Assembly (NCBI GenBank): GCA_948473335.1
Contig: CAOKXF010000013.1
Location: 1-42,024 of the forward strand
DNA: 42,024 nucleotides
Origin: an uncultured Clostridium sp.
GTDB taxonomy: Bacteria; Bacillota; Clostridia; TANB77; CAG-508
Direction of reading: 5' to 3'
The notes under the pieces are model-generated. The model saw nothing but the letters and a program-made list of their open reading frames with translations, did no database searches and had not been told where the DNA came from. Positions 18,118-26,012 of the stretch are shown here, piece after piece; within the stretch, counting starts at the first letter, position 1, and the number at the start of each line of letters is the position of its first letter. A program made the position numbers and the translations under genes.

Positions 18118-18159
18118 ATATACGTAGAAGTCTTCGATTTCGCAAATAAACATCTTTCT
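18117..18159 (-). repeat. degenerate copy of a dispersed ~50-bp repeat
   Basis: On the minus strand this reads AGAAAGATGTTTATTTGCG and continues with ATCGAAGACTTC. It is similar along its length to the intergenic segments at 29287 and 37381. It lies in the gap between convergent genes. Confidence 0.35.
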
Positions 18160-18194
18160 TATTGTTTTGAATGAGAAAATGTAAAAATAAAAAC

Positions 18195-18219
18195 AACTTG
18201 TATATTTAATATTCAAGTT
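18195..18219 (-). terminator. minus-strand terminator of ytxC
   Basis: An inverted repeat AACTTG...CAAGTT with one internal mismatch overlaps the ytxC stop codon. On the minus strand it is followed by a T-rich run. Confidence 0.65.
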
Positions 18220-19060
18220 ATTTTTTATTGCTAAGAAAAGATTGCTTCTTATTCTCTTTAGGAAAAACAATTTTATCTTCAAAAATGAGCATCAAAGTGT
18301 TAATAAACTCATCAGGAGAATAATTACCCAAATGAATGAAAATCTTATTAGGAAGAATTGTAAGTAATGCATTTAATACATAATCATTTGAAGAAAATGA
18401 GATATCTGATAAATATTTCGTATTAAATTCAATAGAAGTAACATCTATATAATTATTGTTTTCATCTAATAATTTAATTTGTTCAGGAGTATATAATAAA
18501 TGTATTATTTTTGAATTAGTTGAATTAGACTTTATATATAATTTTAATAGAGAAATAAACTCTAAATACTCGCGTTCTATTATAAATTTATTTACAGCGA
18601 TATCAATAATATTTTCTAAAAAGTTTATATATTCTTGTAATCGGAAATAAATAAATCCACCCAAAAATAGATTTTTATTGTCCAATAGATAATCATAAAA
18701 AGTATTAAATAAAGTTAAATGTCTATCATCTAGAGAAAATTCATTAGAGTCATATAAAATTTCAGAGCAAATATTTAAAACTTTTTTAATTTCTATGCTA
18801 TCAAAGTAAAAATAATTTTTTATAATTAGATTTTTTAAAAGTATTTCTTCAAAATTATCAATTACTAGAAAAGAAAGAAGAGTAGAAATCTCTGATAAAA
18901 AGTATTCGTTATCATTTCCAGTGTAATGGATTATAATATTTGTATAAGATTTGAAATTTTTACATGAAAAATAAGCATTTTCAATAAACATATCATTTAA
19001 TTCATTTAGCAGATAATCTATAGTATCCAAGTTATTAGTTTTAATGCATAATGATTTCAT
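18218..19060 (-). CDS. ytxC: YtxC-family sporulation protein
   Basis: This 280-residue protein resembles YtxC (PF08812), a protein conserved in spore formers whose biochemical role is unknown. Supporting blocks are FKSYTNIIIHYTG near the N-terminus, NYFYFDSIE in the middle, and EREYLEFISLLKLYI followed by IIHLLY and LLDE. The frame is open 17 codons further upstream. The ATG at 19060 is preferred because AAGGAG lies eight bases before it and the upstream residues are not conserved-looking. In many Clostridia ytxC lies near infC/thrS, and infC is 3.7 kb away here. It is transcribed separately from the GH57 gene, whose terminator lies between them. Confidence 0.82.
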   Translation of the reverse strand: MKSLCIKTNNLDTIDYLLNELNDMFIENAYFSCKNFKSYTNIIIHYTGNDNEYFLSEISTLLSFLVIDNFEEILLKNLIIKNYFYFDSIEIKKVLNICSEILYDSNEFSLDDRHLTLFNTFYDYLLDNKNLFLGGFIYFRLQEYINFLENIIDIAVNKFIIEREYLEFISLLKLYIKSNSTNSKIIHLLYTPEQIKLLDENNNYIDVTSIEFNTKYLSDISFSSNDYVLNALLTILPNKIFIHLGNYSPDEFINTLMLIFEDKIVFPKENKKQSFLSNKK

Positions 19061-19180
19061 GAAAAAACTCCTTTCGAAAGTATTATCTACTAAAAAGTAA
19101 ATATTATACAAAAGTATTTAAAACTTTGATGTATAATATTCAAAAAATATAAAAAAGTAAGTTGTACTAAAAACAAAAGA

Positions 19181-19202
19181 TAGGAATTAAAAATAATTCC
19201 TA
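19181..19202 (-). terminator. terminator of the GH57/DUF4912 operon
   Basis: A perfect 9-bp stem (19181-19189 and 19194-19202) lies beyond the GH57 stop. On the minus strand it is followed by a T-rich stretch. Confidence 0.65.
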
Positions 19203-19209
19203 CCTAAAT

Positions 19210-20796
19210 TTATTTATATATCATATAATCAATATCTGGGAAAATACAATCTTTAAGAGATATGTCATTTAAAAAAATTTCATCAATATTATCATTTTTG
19301 ATTTGATAATACAATTTAGTAAACCTTCCAATATGATCTTTAATACGTTTTTTAGCATAGTCAACCATAGTTCCATTAGTAATAATAAATAACCAATCAC
19401 TACTTTGAGCTAATAATAATTCTCTAGCACATTGATTAAGTGCCATTTTTTGAATTCCAGAACTTTCAGGAAATAAATTAGCAAGTTCAACCATTCTATT
19501 CCCAGCGACATGTAAATGTTTGTGAACATAGTCATTAGTATGATTTAGCCAAACTTCACTATATCCATTAGCACCCCAACTTGAACGACATGGAGAAGTT
19601 ATTTGCATTTCTGGATATTTGTCAATATACTCTGATGGAGTAATAAGTTCAAAATTGCAATCATCATAGTATATTTTTTTAAATAATATGTATAGCCAAT
19701 AAGGACCTTCATACCACCAATGTCCATATAATTCGGCATCATAAGGACAAAGAATAATAGGTGGATTATGTGTATATGAAGCTAAATTACTAATTTGAAA
19801 ATTTCTAGAGTCTAAAAAGTGACCAGCTTGTTTTTCTACTGAATCTCTAGCCCATTGAACATTGTAGTAATCTTTAAATTCAGTTTTACCAGTAATTCTA
19901 TAGTATTTTATACCAGTATGTACTCTGACTCCATTATGCGCAATATAAGGTTTTATATAATCATAGTCAGCTTCATATCCAATATCACGATAGAATTCTC
20001 TATAATTAAAATCACCAGGATACCCATTTATAGAACTCCATACTTGCCTTGAGGATTCCATATCACGACCAAATGTTACCAAACCTCCAGGAGATACGAT
20101 AGGGGCAGCTGTGCCATATATAGGTGTTGGGTCAGCATATAAAACGCCATGAGATTCTATAATTGCATAATCTATTCCAAATTCTTTTAAATATTTATCT
20201 GCTTCTGGAATATAACCACATTCTGGAAGCCATATCCCACGAGGTTTTTTACCAAAATATTTTTCATATGTTTGAACACCTACAGCAATTTGTGCTTTTA
20301 CAGTTTTTTCATTTACATATAAAATTGGAAAATATCCATGTGTTGCACCACATGTAATAATTTCAAGAACACCTATATCCTGAAAATGTTTGAATTGTTC
20401 AATCAAATTACATTTATAAATGTCCTTAAATAAATGTAGGTCATTTGAATATCTAGAGTAATAATATTTTGACAATTCATTAAGCTTTTTGTTGTTTGCT
20501 GTTCTTTTCATTTCTTTTTCTGATAATTCAATTAATTGATTAAGATAATTTATATATTTTTGCTGTAATAGTTTATTATCTAACATAGAAAGTAAAGGAG
20601 GAGTCATTGACATTGTTACTCTAAACTTTACTCCTTCTTCTACTAGTTTTTGAAAATTTGTAAGCAATGGTATATATGTTTCTGAAATTGCTTCATATAG
20701 CCATGATTCTTCTAAATAGTCATCACTTTCTGGATGATGAATAAATGGAAGATGTGCATGTAATACAAAACTTACATAGCCTTTTTTTTGTTGCAT
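19210..20796 (-). CDS. GH57 1,4-alpha-glucan branching enzyme
   Basis: This 528-residue glycoside hydrolase family 57 protein introduces alpha-1,6 branches into alpha-1,4-glucan. The N-terminal VLHAHLPF motif, the nucleophile Glu192 in WLPECGY and the acid/base Asp353 in PYDAELYGHWWYEGP are all present. Their positions agree well with those of the characterised archaeal GH57 branching enzyme. The C-terminal helical region contains the SxWG-type block SSWGANGY. It is encoded 12 bp after the DUF4912 gene, so the two are one operon. This would provide glycogen-like storage polymer branching in an organism whose other glycogen genes are not in view. Confidence 0.9.
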   Translation of the reverse strand: MQQKKGYVSFVLHAHLPFIHHPESDDYLEESWLYEAISETYIPLLTNFQKLVEEGVKFRVTMSMTPPLLSMLDNKLLQQKYINYLNQLIELSEKEMKRTANNKKLNELSKYYYSRYSNDLHLFKDIYKCNLIEQFKHFQDIGVLEIITCGATHGYFPILYVNEKTVKAQIAVGVQTYEKYFGKKPRGIWLPECGYIPEADKYLKEFGIDYAIIESHGVLYADPTPIYGTAAPIVSPGGLVTFGRDMESSRQVWSSINGYPGDFNYREFYRDIGYEADYDYIKPYIAHNGVRVHTGIKYYRITGKTEFKDYYNVQWARDSVEKQAGHFLDSRNFQISNLASYTHNPPIILCPYDAELYGHWWYEGPYWLYILFKKIYYDDCNFELITPSEYIDKYPEMQITSPCRSSWGANGYSEVWLNHTNDYVHKHLHVAGNRMVELANLFPESSGIQKMALNQCARELLLAQSSDWLFIITNGTMVDYAKKRIKDHIGRFTKLYYQIKNDNIDEIFLNDISLKDCIFPDIDYMIYK

Positions 20797-20808
20797 TTCT
20801 CTTCTCCT

Positions 20809-22239
20809 TTATTTAAATCTTGATGATAGACTTTCAGAAGATGGATTTGTTATTAGATTAAAATCAGATATATTCTCGTCTCCTAAGATATTTCTATATA
20901 AATCTGATAAATCTTTTATAAGTGGAAATCCAAGTTTTTTGTTATTCAAATTTAATTGTTCTATAAGTAAATTTAAATCAATTTTTCTTAAGTCATTATT
21001 TTTTACATTTTTAAAATAAATACTATTATTATCATTTGTATTATATAAAATTCGATTATTAGGTGATTCTATATGGTTTGACGAAGTGATATATATGTAA
21101 TTTTTTTCATAATTTTGATTATATTTTGGACGTCTACCAAGTTCTACATGATAATTACATTCTGCATCATTTATATTGAAATACCAAGAATTTGCGAAAT
21201 CATTTATTACTATTTCAAATTGATATTTCATTGAGTCATTATATACTTTTAAAATTGGCTCTGTTGTTTCAAAAAAATTATTGCCATATTGTTTTTTATA
21301 ATTTTCTATATCTGCATTAGAAATTTCCCAATAAACAAATAAGGTAGTTGGATTTTGATATAATACTTTTACTACAGTTTCATTGTACTTATATGGCAAG
21401 TCATAATATTCTACTTCTATTGGTAAAAGTGACTTTTCTTTTTTTGTACGAGCGCTTTTTGTAGAGCTTTTTGTAGTTGATGTAGATTTTTTTGTAGCGC
21501 TAGTATCTTTTTTAGCAGTTGCTTTTTTAGAAGATGTATTCTTGGCAGTAGACTTTTTAGTAGAAACAGGTTCATCCTCAGTAGTTACCTTTTTTGAAGA
21601 GGACTTCTTAGAAGTAGATTTCTTAGTAGAAATAGGTTCGTCCTCGGTAGTTACCTTTTTAGAAGAGGACTTCTTAGAAGTAGGTTTCTTAGTAGAAACA
21701 GGTTCATCTTTAGAAGATGCTTTTTTAGAAGATGTTTTCTTAGGAGTAGATTTCTCAACAGAAACTGATTTATCTTCAGTGGTTGCTTTTTTAGAAGATG
21801 TATTCTTAGAAGTAGATTTTTTAGTAGAAACTGGTTCATCTTCAGTAGTTGCTTTTTTAGAAGAGGATTTCTTAGGAGTAGACTTCTTAGCAGAAACTGA
21901 CTTATTTTCAGTAGATGATTTTTTAGAAGACGTCTTCTTAGAAGTAGATTTTTTAGTAGAAACTAGTTCATCTTCAGCAACTATTTTTTTAGAAGAGGTC
22001 TTTTTGGTAGTCGACTTTTTAGAAGATATAGTTTCTTCTTCAATAGGTGTTTTTTTAGAAGAAGATTTTTTTAAGGGCTTAGAATCCTCATTAATAACTA
22101 TTTTTTTAACAGTAGATTTTTCAGCTGTTTTAGGTTCTTTTTTAGTAGTCTTGGTTTTTGTATTAGATTTTTTAGTCGTACTTTTTTTATCTTCTATATC
22201 TTTTGCTCCATCAATTTGTTCTTTTGTTTTTCTTGGCAT
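20809..22239 (-). CDS. Lys/Ser/Thr-repeat DUF4912 protein
   Basis: This is a 476-residue protein in two parts. Residues 1-270 are histone-tail-like, dominated by Lys, Ser and Thr. They contain eight tandem 22-residue units (64-239) of the form TTEDEPVSTKKSTSKKSSSKK. Residues 270-476 form a DUF4912 domain, with VKVLYQNPTTLFVYWEIS and a later WYFNI-ECNYHVELGRRP block. DUF4912 proteins are frequently encoded beside GH57 enzymes in Clostridia, as here. The basic repeat could bind polyanions (nucleic acid or teichoic acid), but this is guesswork. The ribosome-binding site is AAAGGAGG and a promoter lies 40 bp upstream. Repeat number may vary between strains. Confidence 0.8.
   Translation of the reverse strand: MPRKTKEQIDGAKDIEDKKSTTKKSNTKTKTTKKEPKTAEKSTVKKIVINEDSKPLKKSSSKKTPIEEETISSKKSTTKKTSSKKIVAEDELVSTKKSTSKKTSSKKSSTENKSVSAKKSTPKKSSSKKATTEDEPVSTKKSTSKNTSSKKATTEDKSVSVEKSTPKKTSSKKASSKDEPVSTKKPTSKKSSSKKVTTEDEPISTKKSTSKKSSSKKVTTEDEPVSTKKSTAKNTSSKKATAKKDTSATKKSTSTTKSSTKSARTKKEKSLLPIEVEYYDLPYKYNETVVKVLYQNPTTLFVYWEISNADIENYKKQYGNNFFETTEPILKVYNDSMKYQFEIVINDFANSWYFNINDAECNYHVELGRRPKYNQNYEKNYIYITSSNHIESPNNRILYNTNDNNSIYFKNVKNNDLRKIDLNLLIEQLNLNNKKLGFPLIKDLSDLYRNILGDENISDFNLITNPSSESLSSRFK
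21523..22050 (-). repeat. eight in-frame 66-bp tandem repeats
   Basis: The DUF4912 gene contains eight consecutive units of 66 bp (22 codons) with no length variation, diverged at the codon level. The even register suggests expansion by slippage or unequal recombination under coding constraint. Confidence 0.8.
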
Positions 22240-22278
22240 GTTAGACCTCCTTTGTAAAATCTCATAAATATATAGTAT

Positions 22279-22307
22279 ATACTATACTAAAAGTATAATA
22301 AATTCAA
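22279..22307 (-). promoter_or_regulatory. promoter of the DUF4912-GH57 operon
   Basis: On the minus strand TTGAAT (22302-22307), a 17-bp spacer and TAGTAT (22279-22284). It is divergent from the infC promoter about 200 bp away. Confidence 0.5.
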
Positions 22308-22436
22308 TAGAAAAAACAAAAAAAATGTAAAAAAATAAATAATTAAAAATAAATAATTAGTGGAATAAATAATTCCTAATTAATATTGAATTTAATAAAA
22401 GTTCTACAACTTAAGAGTGAGTTATGATACAATTAA

Positions 22437-22472
22437 AAGTGTGTCAGAAGGAACGTCCCTACTGACACACTT
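22437..22472. repeat. short palindromic relative of the 129-bp element
   Basis: A perfect 11-bp stem (22437-22447 and 22462-22472) closes a 14-nt loop containing GGAACGTCCCTA. It shares GGAACGTCCCTACTGAC with the ends of the 129-bp elements. It ends 11 bp before the -35 box of the infC promoter and may act as an insulator between divergent operons. Confidence 0.8.
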
Positions 22473-22483
22473 CTAAAAAAGTG

Positions 22484-22512
22484 TTGACAACATAATAAAA
22501 AAGTTATATAAT
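22484..22512 (+). promoter_or_regulatory. consensus promoter of infC-rpmI-rplT
   Basis: TTGACA (22484-22489), a 17-bp spacer and TATAAT (22507-22512): both hexamers are perfect. Transcription should begin near 22519. Confidence 0.88.
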
Positions 22513-22518
22513 ATAATA

Positions 22519-22722
22519 CATTACAAGAAGAAGTAATCCACTTCTCACCTTAACAATAAGGAAAAGGTTATAAATTTAAATATCATGTATTATATTTACG
22601 TACAATGTATAAAATATGAAAGTTTATGTTTATAATATGTTTATAGATAGTGGATAAATTGACTTGTAACAAGTCAATTTTTTTGTAATAAAACAAAAAA
22701 AGAAAATTTGGAGGTGTTTTAA
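22519..22722 (+). ncRNA. infC-operon leader (L20-leader type) with attenuator
   Basis: The leader of about 200 nt starts with a small hairpin (GAAGT/ACTTC, 22530-22544) and CTTCTCACCTTA followed by a CCTTA/TAAGG stem. It ends in an intrinsic terminator: a 10-bp stem (22657-22666 and 22670-22679) and a T run to 22684. This layout matches L20 leaders of Firmicutes, in which ribosomal protein L20 binds the leader and favours termination before infC. The class assignment rests on the conserved CACTTCTCACC string and gene context. Confidence 0.7.
22657..22684 (+). terminator. attenuator terminator before infC
   Basis: A perfect 10-bp stem with a 3-nt loop and T7, placed about 38 bp before the infC start, inside the operon leader. 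Confidence 0.85.
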
Positions 22723-23232
22723 ATAAAACAAGAATTACCTATAAATGAGGAAATAAGAGCAAAAGAGGTTAACTTAATTAGTGAAAACGGAGAAAAGTTA
22801 GGAACAGTTGAATTCCATAAAGCATTGGATATGGCTTATGACAAAAAATTAGATTTAGTATTAGTTGCACCTAATTCTGTACCACCAGTATGTAAGATTA
22901 TGGATTATGGGAAGTACAAATTTGAACAGGCAAAGAAAGAAAAAGAAGCAAAAAAGAAACAAAAGGTGCAAGAAACTAAAGAAATAAGAATTACACCAAA
23001 CATTGAAGAACATGATTTTGGATTTAAATGCAAAAATGCAAGAAAATTTTTGGAAGATGGAAACAAAGTAAGAATTACAGTAAGATTTAGGGGGAGAGAA
23101 GTAAATAACATAAAAATGGGTGAAAATATCTTAAATAAATTTATAGAGGAATTGGAAGATATTTCTACAGTTGAAAAAGCACCTAAATTGGAAGGGAAGA
23201 ATTTGTTTATTATACTAGCTAAAAAAGCATAG
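22723..23232 (+). CDS. infC: translation initiation factor IF-3 (AUA start)
   Basis: IF-3, 169 residues, binds the 30S subunit and rejects non-canonical start codons. The N-terminus reads (M)KQELPINEEIRAKEVNLI, the normal IF-3 start, followed by DLVLVAPNSVPPVCKIMDYGKYKFE and the C-terminal domain with RFRGREV. No ATG, GTG or TTG exists in frame before codon 35, and an in-frame stop lies at 22720. Initiation must therefore be at ATA (22723), six bases after a strong GGAGGTG. Rare starts (AUU, AUA, AUC) are a hallmark of infC and allow IF-3 to repress its own translation. It is the first gene of the infC-rpmI-rplT operon. Confidence 0.9.
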   Translation: MKQELPINEEIRAKEVNLISENGEKLGTVEFHKALDMAYDKKLDLVLVAPNSVPPVCKIMDYGKYKFEQAKKEKEAKKKQKVQETKEIRITPNIEEHDFGFKCKNARKFLEDGNKVRITVRFRGREVNNIKMGENILNKFIEELEDISTVEKAPKLEGKNLFIILAKKA

Positions 23233-23276
23233 TAAAAAATTAATAAATTAAAATAATGACGAAAGGGGTAATAAAA

Positions 23277-23480
23277 ATGCCAAAATTAAAAACAAACAAA
23301 GCAGCTAAAAAAAGATATTCATTGACTGCTACAGGTAAAGTAAAAAGAACAACAGCTAATAGAAGACATTTATTAGCAAATAAAACAAAAAGACAAAAGT
23401 TATCTAGCAGACGCCCAGGAGCATATGCTGATAAGACATGTGAAAAAACAATTAAAAAATTAATGCCATATGGTGGATAA
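23277..23480 (+). CDS. rpmI: 50S ribosomal protein L35
   Basis: L35, 67 residues: [14 protein letters not shown] at the N-terminus and a basic body ending KKLMPYGG. The ATG at 23277 is chosen over an in-frame ATG 21 bp upstream because AAAGGGG lies in front of it and MPKLKT is the universal L35 start. It is the middle gene of the infC operon. Confidence 0.96.
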   Translation: MPKLKTNKAAKKRYSLTATGKVKRTTANRRHLLANKTKRQKLSSRRPGAYADKTCEKTIKKLMPYGG

Positions 23481-23512
23481 TAGAGAATTAAAGAAGGAGA
23501 GTGAATTTTAAA

Positions 23513-23863
23513 ATGGCAAGAGTTAAAACAGCAAAAATAACAAGAAAAAGACATAAAAAAATATTAAAACAAGCAAAAGGATATTATGGTGCAAAGCATT
23601 ATAGATTTAGAAATGCTAACCAAGCAGTATTGAAATCATTATCTTATGCATATGTAGGAAGAAAAGATAAAAAAAGTGATTTTAGAAAATTATGGATAAC
23701 TAGAATAAATGCAGCTGCAAGAATGAATGGAATAACATATAGCAAATTGATTGCAGGTCTAAAAAAAGCTAATGTAACTATTAATAGAAAAATGTTAGCG
23801 GAAATCGCTGTTAGTGATGAAAAAGCATTTGCAGAGATAGTTGCAGTTGCTAAGAAAGCATAA
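23513..23863 (+). CDS. rplT: 50S ribosomal protein L20
   Basis: L20, 116 residues, is an early-assembly 23S-binding protein and the likely effector of the operon's leader. The N-terminus [20 protein letters not shown] and [18 protein letters not shown] are diagnostic. The ATG at 23513 gives the normal protein. GAAGGAG lies about 13 bases upstream, a longer spacing than usual, and a GTG at 23501 is in frame but too close to it. The terminator follows at 23900. Confidence 0.96.
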   Translation: MARVKTAKITRKRHKKILKQAKGYYGAKHYRFRNANQAVLKSLSYAYVGRKDKKSDFRKLWITRINAAARMNGITYSKLIAGLKKANVTINRKMLAEIAVSDEKAFAEIVAVAKKA

Positions 23864-23899
23864 GGAATTATTTGAATTAAAGATAATATTAACATATAG

Positions 23900-23936
23900 A
23901 AGACGGTAATTTTTACAAACAAAAACACCGTCTTTT
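23900..23936 (+). terminator. terminator of infC-rpmI-rplT
   Basis: AAGACGGT (23900-23907) pairs with ACCGTCTT (23927-23934); the loop is 19 nt and a short T run follows. Confidence 0.7.
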
Positions 23937-24071
23937 ATCAAATTTTTAATAATTTATATTCAAAAAAGTCATAAAATAATAATACAAGCATATACATATA
24001 TATGGACCACTTTAACTTTAAACGATTAGGATATGTTAAAGCACAATAAATACAAAAAGGGGGAAATATAT

Positions 24072-24290
24072 ATGCAATGTACAAATGATATTGAATTTTC
24101 AAATGAGACTATAAATACAAATCTAAAAAGAAAAATTCGAGGGAGAGAAAGAATAAGTAATATATTGAAAATAGTAAATAATCATAAAGTGTTTGCAACT
24201 GTAGTAACAATGTTTATTACTTTTTCTATACTAAATATAGTATTAATAGTAAATTTTATGGCAATATTAGAAAAAAATATATACATATAA
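24072..24290 (+). CDS. small membrane-anchored protein, function unknown
   Basis: This 72-residue protein starts at the ATG after AAAGGGGG; the frame extends 13 codons upstream without a ribosome-binding site. The N-terminal 30 residues are polar, followed by a basic stretch (KRKIRGRERI). One hydrophobic helix (about residues 41-66) sits near the C-terminus, so it is probably tail-anchored. It lies 24 bp before the methyltransferase gene and may share its transcript. No family is recognised. Confidence 0.55.
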   Translation: MQCTNDIEFSNETINTNLKRKIRGRERISNILKIVNNHKVFATVVTMFITFSILNIVLIVNFMAILEKNIYI

Positions 24291-24314
24291 TAATTGTATT
24301 AATGGAGGAAGCAA

Positions 24315-25181
24315 ATGGATGTAGCAGACAAATGGCAAGAATATAAGATTTTAGATATGGCAGATGGACAAAAATTAGAAGCATGGGGAAGGGTTATATT
24401 ATCAAGACCAGATCCACAAATAATTTGGAAGGAAAAGACATTTCCTGAAAAATGGAAGAATGTTAATGCAACATATCATAGAAGTAAAACTGGTGGAGGA
24501 GCATGGGAATATAAAAATAAAATGCCAAATCAATGGCAGATAAAATATAGAGATTTAACATTTAATATAAAACCAATGGGATTTAAGCATACAGGGTTAT
24601 TTCCAGAGCAAGCAGTTAATTGGGATTGGATGATGAATAAAATAAAACAAGCAAACAGAGAAATTAAAGTATTGAATTTATTTGCTTATACAGGTGGAGC
24701 AACAGTTACATGTTTAGCAGCAGGTGCTAGTTGCACGCATGTAGATAGTTCAAAGGGAATGGTTTCATGGGCAAAAGAAAATGTAATTAGCTCAGGTTTG
24801 GAGAATAGACCAGTAAGATATATTATAGATGATGTAATTAAATTTGTTAATAGAGAAATAAGGCGTGGAAATAAATATGATGCGATTATTATGGATCCAC
24901 CATCTTATGGAAGAGGTACAAATGGTGAAGTGTGGCAATTTGAAAATAATATATATGATTTAGTAGAATTATGTACTCAAGTATTATCAGAAAAACCATT
25001 ATTCTTTTTGATAAATTCATATACAACAGGAATATCAAGCAAAGTTTTAGAAAATATACTAAATTTAACTGTAAATAGATATAAGGTTGGACAAGTTACT
25101 TCAGGAGAAGTTGGATTACCAATGGAAAATTCTCAATTAGTTCTTCCTTGTGGAATTTATGGTAGATGGGAATGTTGTTAG
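24315..25181 (+). CDS. RlmI-like SAM-dependent rRNA methyltransferase
   Basis: This 288-residue class I methyltransferase resembles the catalytic part of RlmI/RlmK-type 23S rRNA cytosine methyltransferases (PF10672) but has no PUA domain. The SAM-binding motif is VLNLFAYTGGATVTCLAAGA, with the acidic residue at HVDSSKG. The catalytic motif is IIMDPPSYGRG. GLFPEQAVNWDW precedes the SAM motif, as in the family. The start has GGAGGAAG. Its stop codon directly abuts the ATG of the pseudouridine synthase gene. Both therefore form a probable RNA-modification operon. The exact target nucleotide is unknown. Confidence 0.83.
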   Translation: MDVADKWQEYKILDMADGQKLEAWGRVILSRPDPQIIWKEKTFPEKWKNVNATYHRSKTGGGAWEYKNKMPNQWQIKYRDLTFNIKPMGFKHTGLFPEQAVNWDWMMNKIKQANREIKVLNLFAYTGGATVTCLAAGASCTHVDSSKGMVSWAKENVISSGLENRPVRYIIDDVIKFVNREIRRGNKYDAIIMDPPSYGRGTNGEVWQFENNIYDLVELCTQVLSEKPLFFLINSYTTGISSKVLENILNLTVNRYKVGQVTSGEVGLPMENSQLVLPCGIYGRWECC

Positions 25182-25880
25182 ATGAAGGAATTAAATGTAA
25201 TATATGAAGATAACCATATAATTGTAGTAGAAAAACAGCCTAATATACCATCACAGGGAGATAAGACAAATGATATAGATATGTTATCAATAGTAAAAGA
25301 GTATATAAAATCGAAATATCAAAAACCAGGTAATGTGTATTTAGGGTTAGTTCATAGATTAGATAGACCAGTTGGGGGAGTTATGGTATTTGCTAAAACT
25401 TCAAAAGCTGCTTCTAGACTTAGTGAACAGGTTAGAAATAAAATTTTTAAAAAGGAATATTTGGCAGTTGTAGATGGAAGGATAGAATATAAAAATGGAG
25501 TTCTAGAAGACTATTTATATAAAGACGAAAGAAACAATACTAGTAAAGTAGTAAATAAAGATAAAAAGAATTGCAAATATGCAAAATTGGATTATGAAGT
25601 ATTATATTATAATGAGATTAAAGATTTGTCATTAGTAAAGATAAATTTACATACAGGTAGACATCATCAAATAAGAGTGCAATTATCTAATTTTAAACAT
25701 AGTATATTTGGAGATCAGAAGTATGGAACTAGAGGACAAGGCAAGCAAATAGCTTTATGGGCATACAAACTGGAAATAGAACATCCTATTACTAAGGAAA
25801 AGAAAGTTTTTGAGTGTCTTCCAGAACCTATAGGAACATGGTGTATATTAAAAGATGCTATGTACTATTTACAAAAGTGA
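25182..25880 (+). CDS. RluA-family pseudouridine synthase
   Basis: This 232-residue RluA-type enzyme converts uridine to pseudouridine in rRNA or tRNA. Asp61 in LVHRLDRPVGG is the catalytic residue. The LHTGRHHQIRVQL motif and the FGDQKYG block are both present. There is no S4 domain. The ATG follows the previous gene's stop with no gap and only a weak ribosome-binding site, so translation is probably coupled. The substrate site cannot be told from sequence. Confidence 0.88.
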   Translation: MKELNVIYEDNHIIVVEKQPNIPSQGDKTNDIDMLSIVKEYIKSKYQKPGNVYLGLVHRLDRPVGGVMVFAKTSKAASRLSEQVRNKIFKKEYLAVVDGRIEYKNGVLEDYLYKDERNNTSKVVNKDKKNCKYAKLDYEVLYYNEIKDLSLVKINLHTGRHHQIRVQLSNFKHSIFGDQKYGTRGQGKQIALWAYKLEIEHPITKEKKVFECLPEPIGTWCILKDAMYYLQK

Positions 25881-26012
25881 TAAAAACCTATAGAAAATAG
25901 AGATTATCAGTTTTTATGAATGATAAGTAATTAAATATGAATAAAAATGAAAAACAGATTTAATCAATGATAAATTTAAGACAAGCTAAAAGTTAAAGCG
26001 AGGTCGAGAATA

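Noticed and set aside
21523..22050. Regular 66-bp repeats resembling a CRISPR or satellite array
   Set aside because: The units run head to tail without spacers and keep one reading frame encoding the Lys/Ser/Thr repeat of the DUF4912 protein.
21542..22267. 241-residue open frame on the plus strand opposite the DUF4912 gene
   Set aside because: It is a low-complexity mirror of the repeat region, with no ribosome-binding site; the minus-strand gene has a promoter, a strong ribosome-binding site and a recognised domain.
22825..23232. Shorter infC starting at TTG 22825
   Set aside because: This would delete the conserved INEEIRAKEV segment and has no ribosome-binding site; the AUA start has one.
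25881..26012. LytTR-type direct repeats upstream of agrB
   Set aside because: TTAAG and GTTAAAG strings occur, but spacing and sequence do not form a convincing pair of 9-bp repeats.
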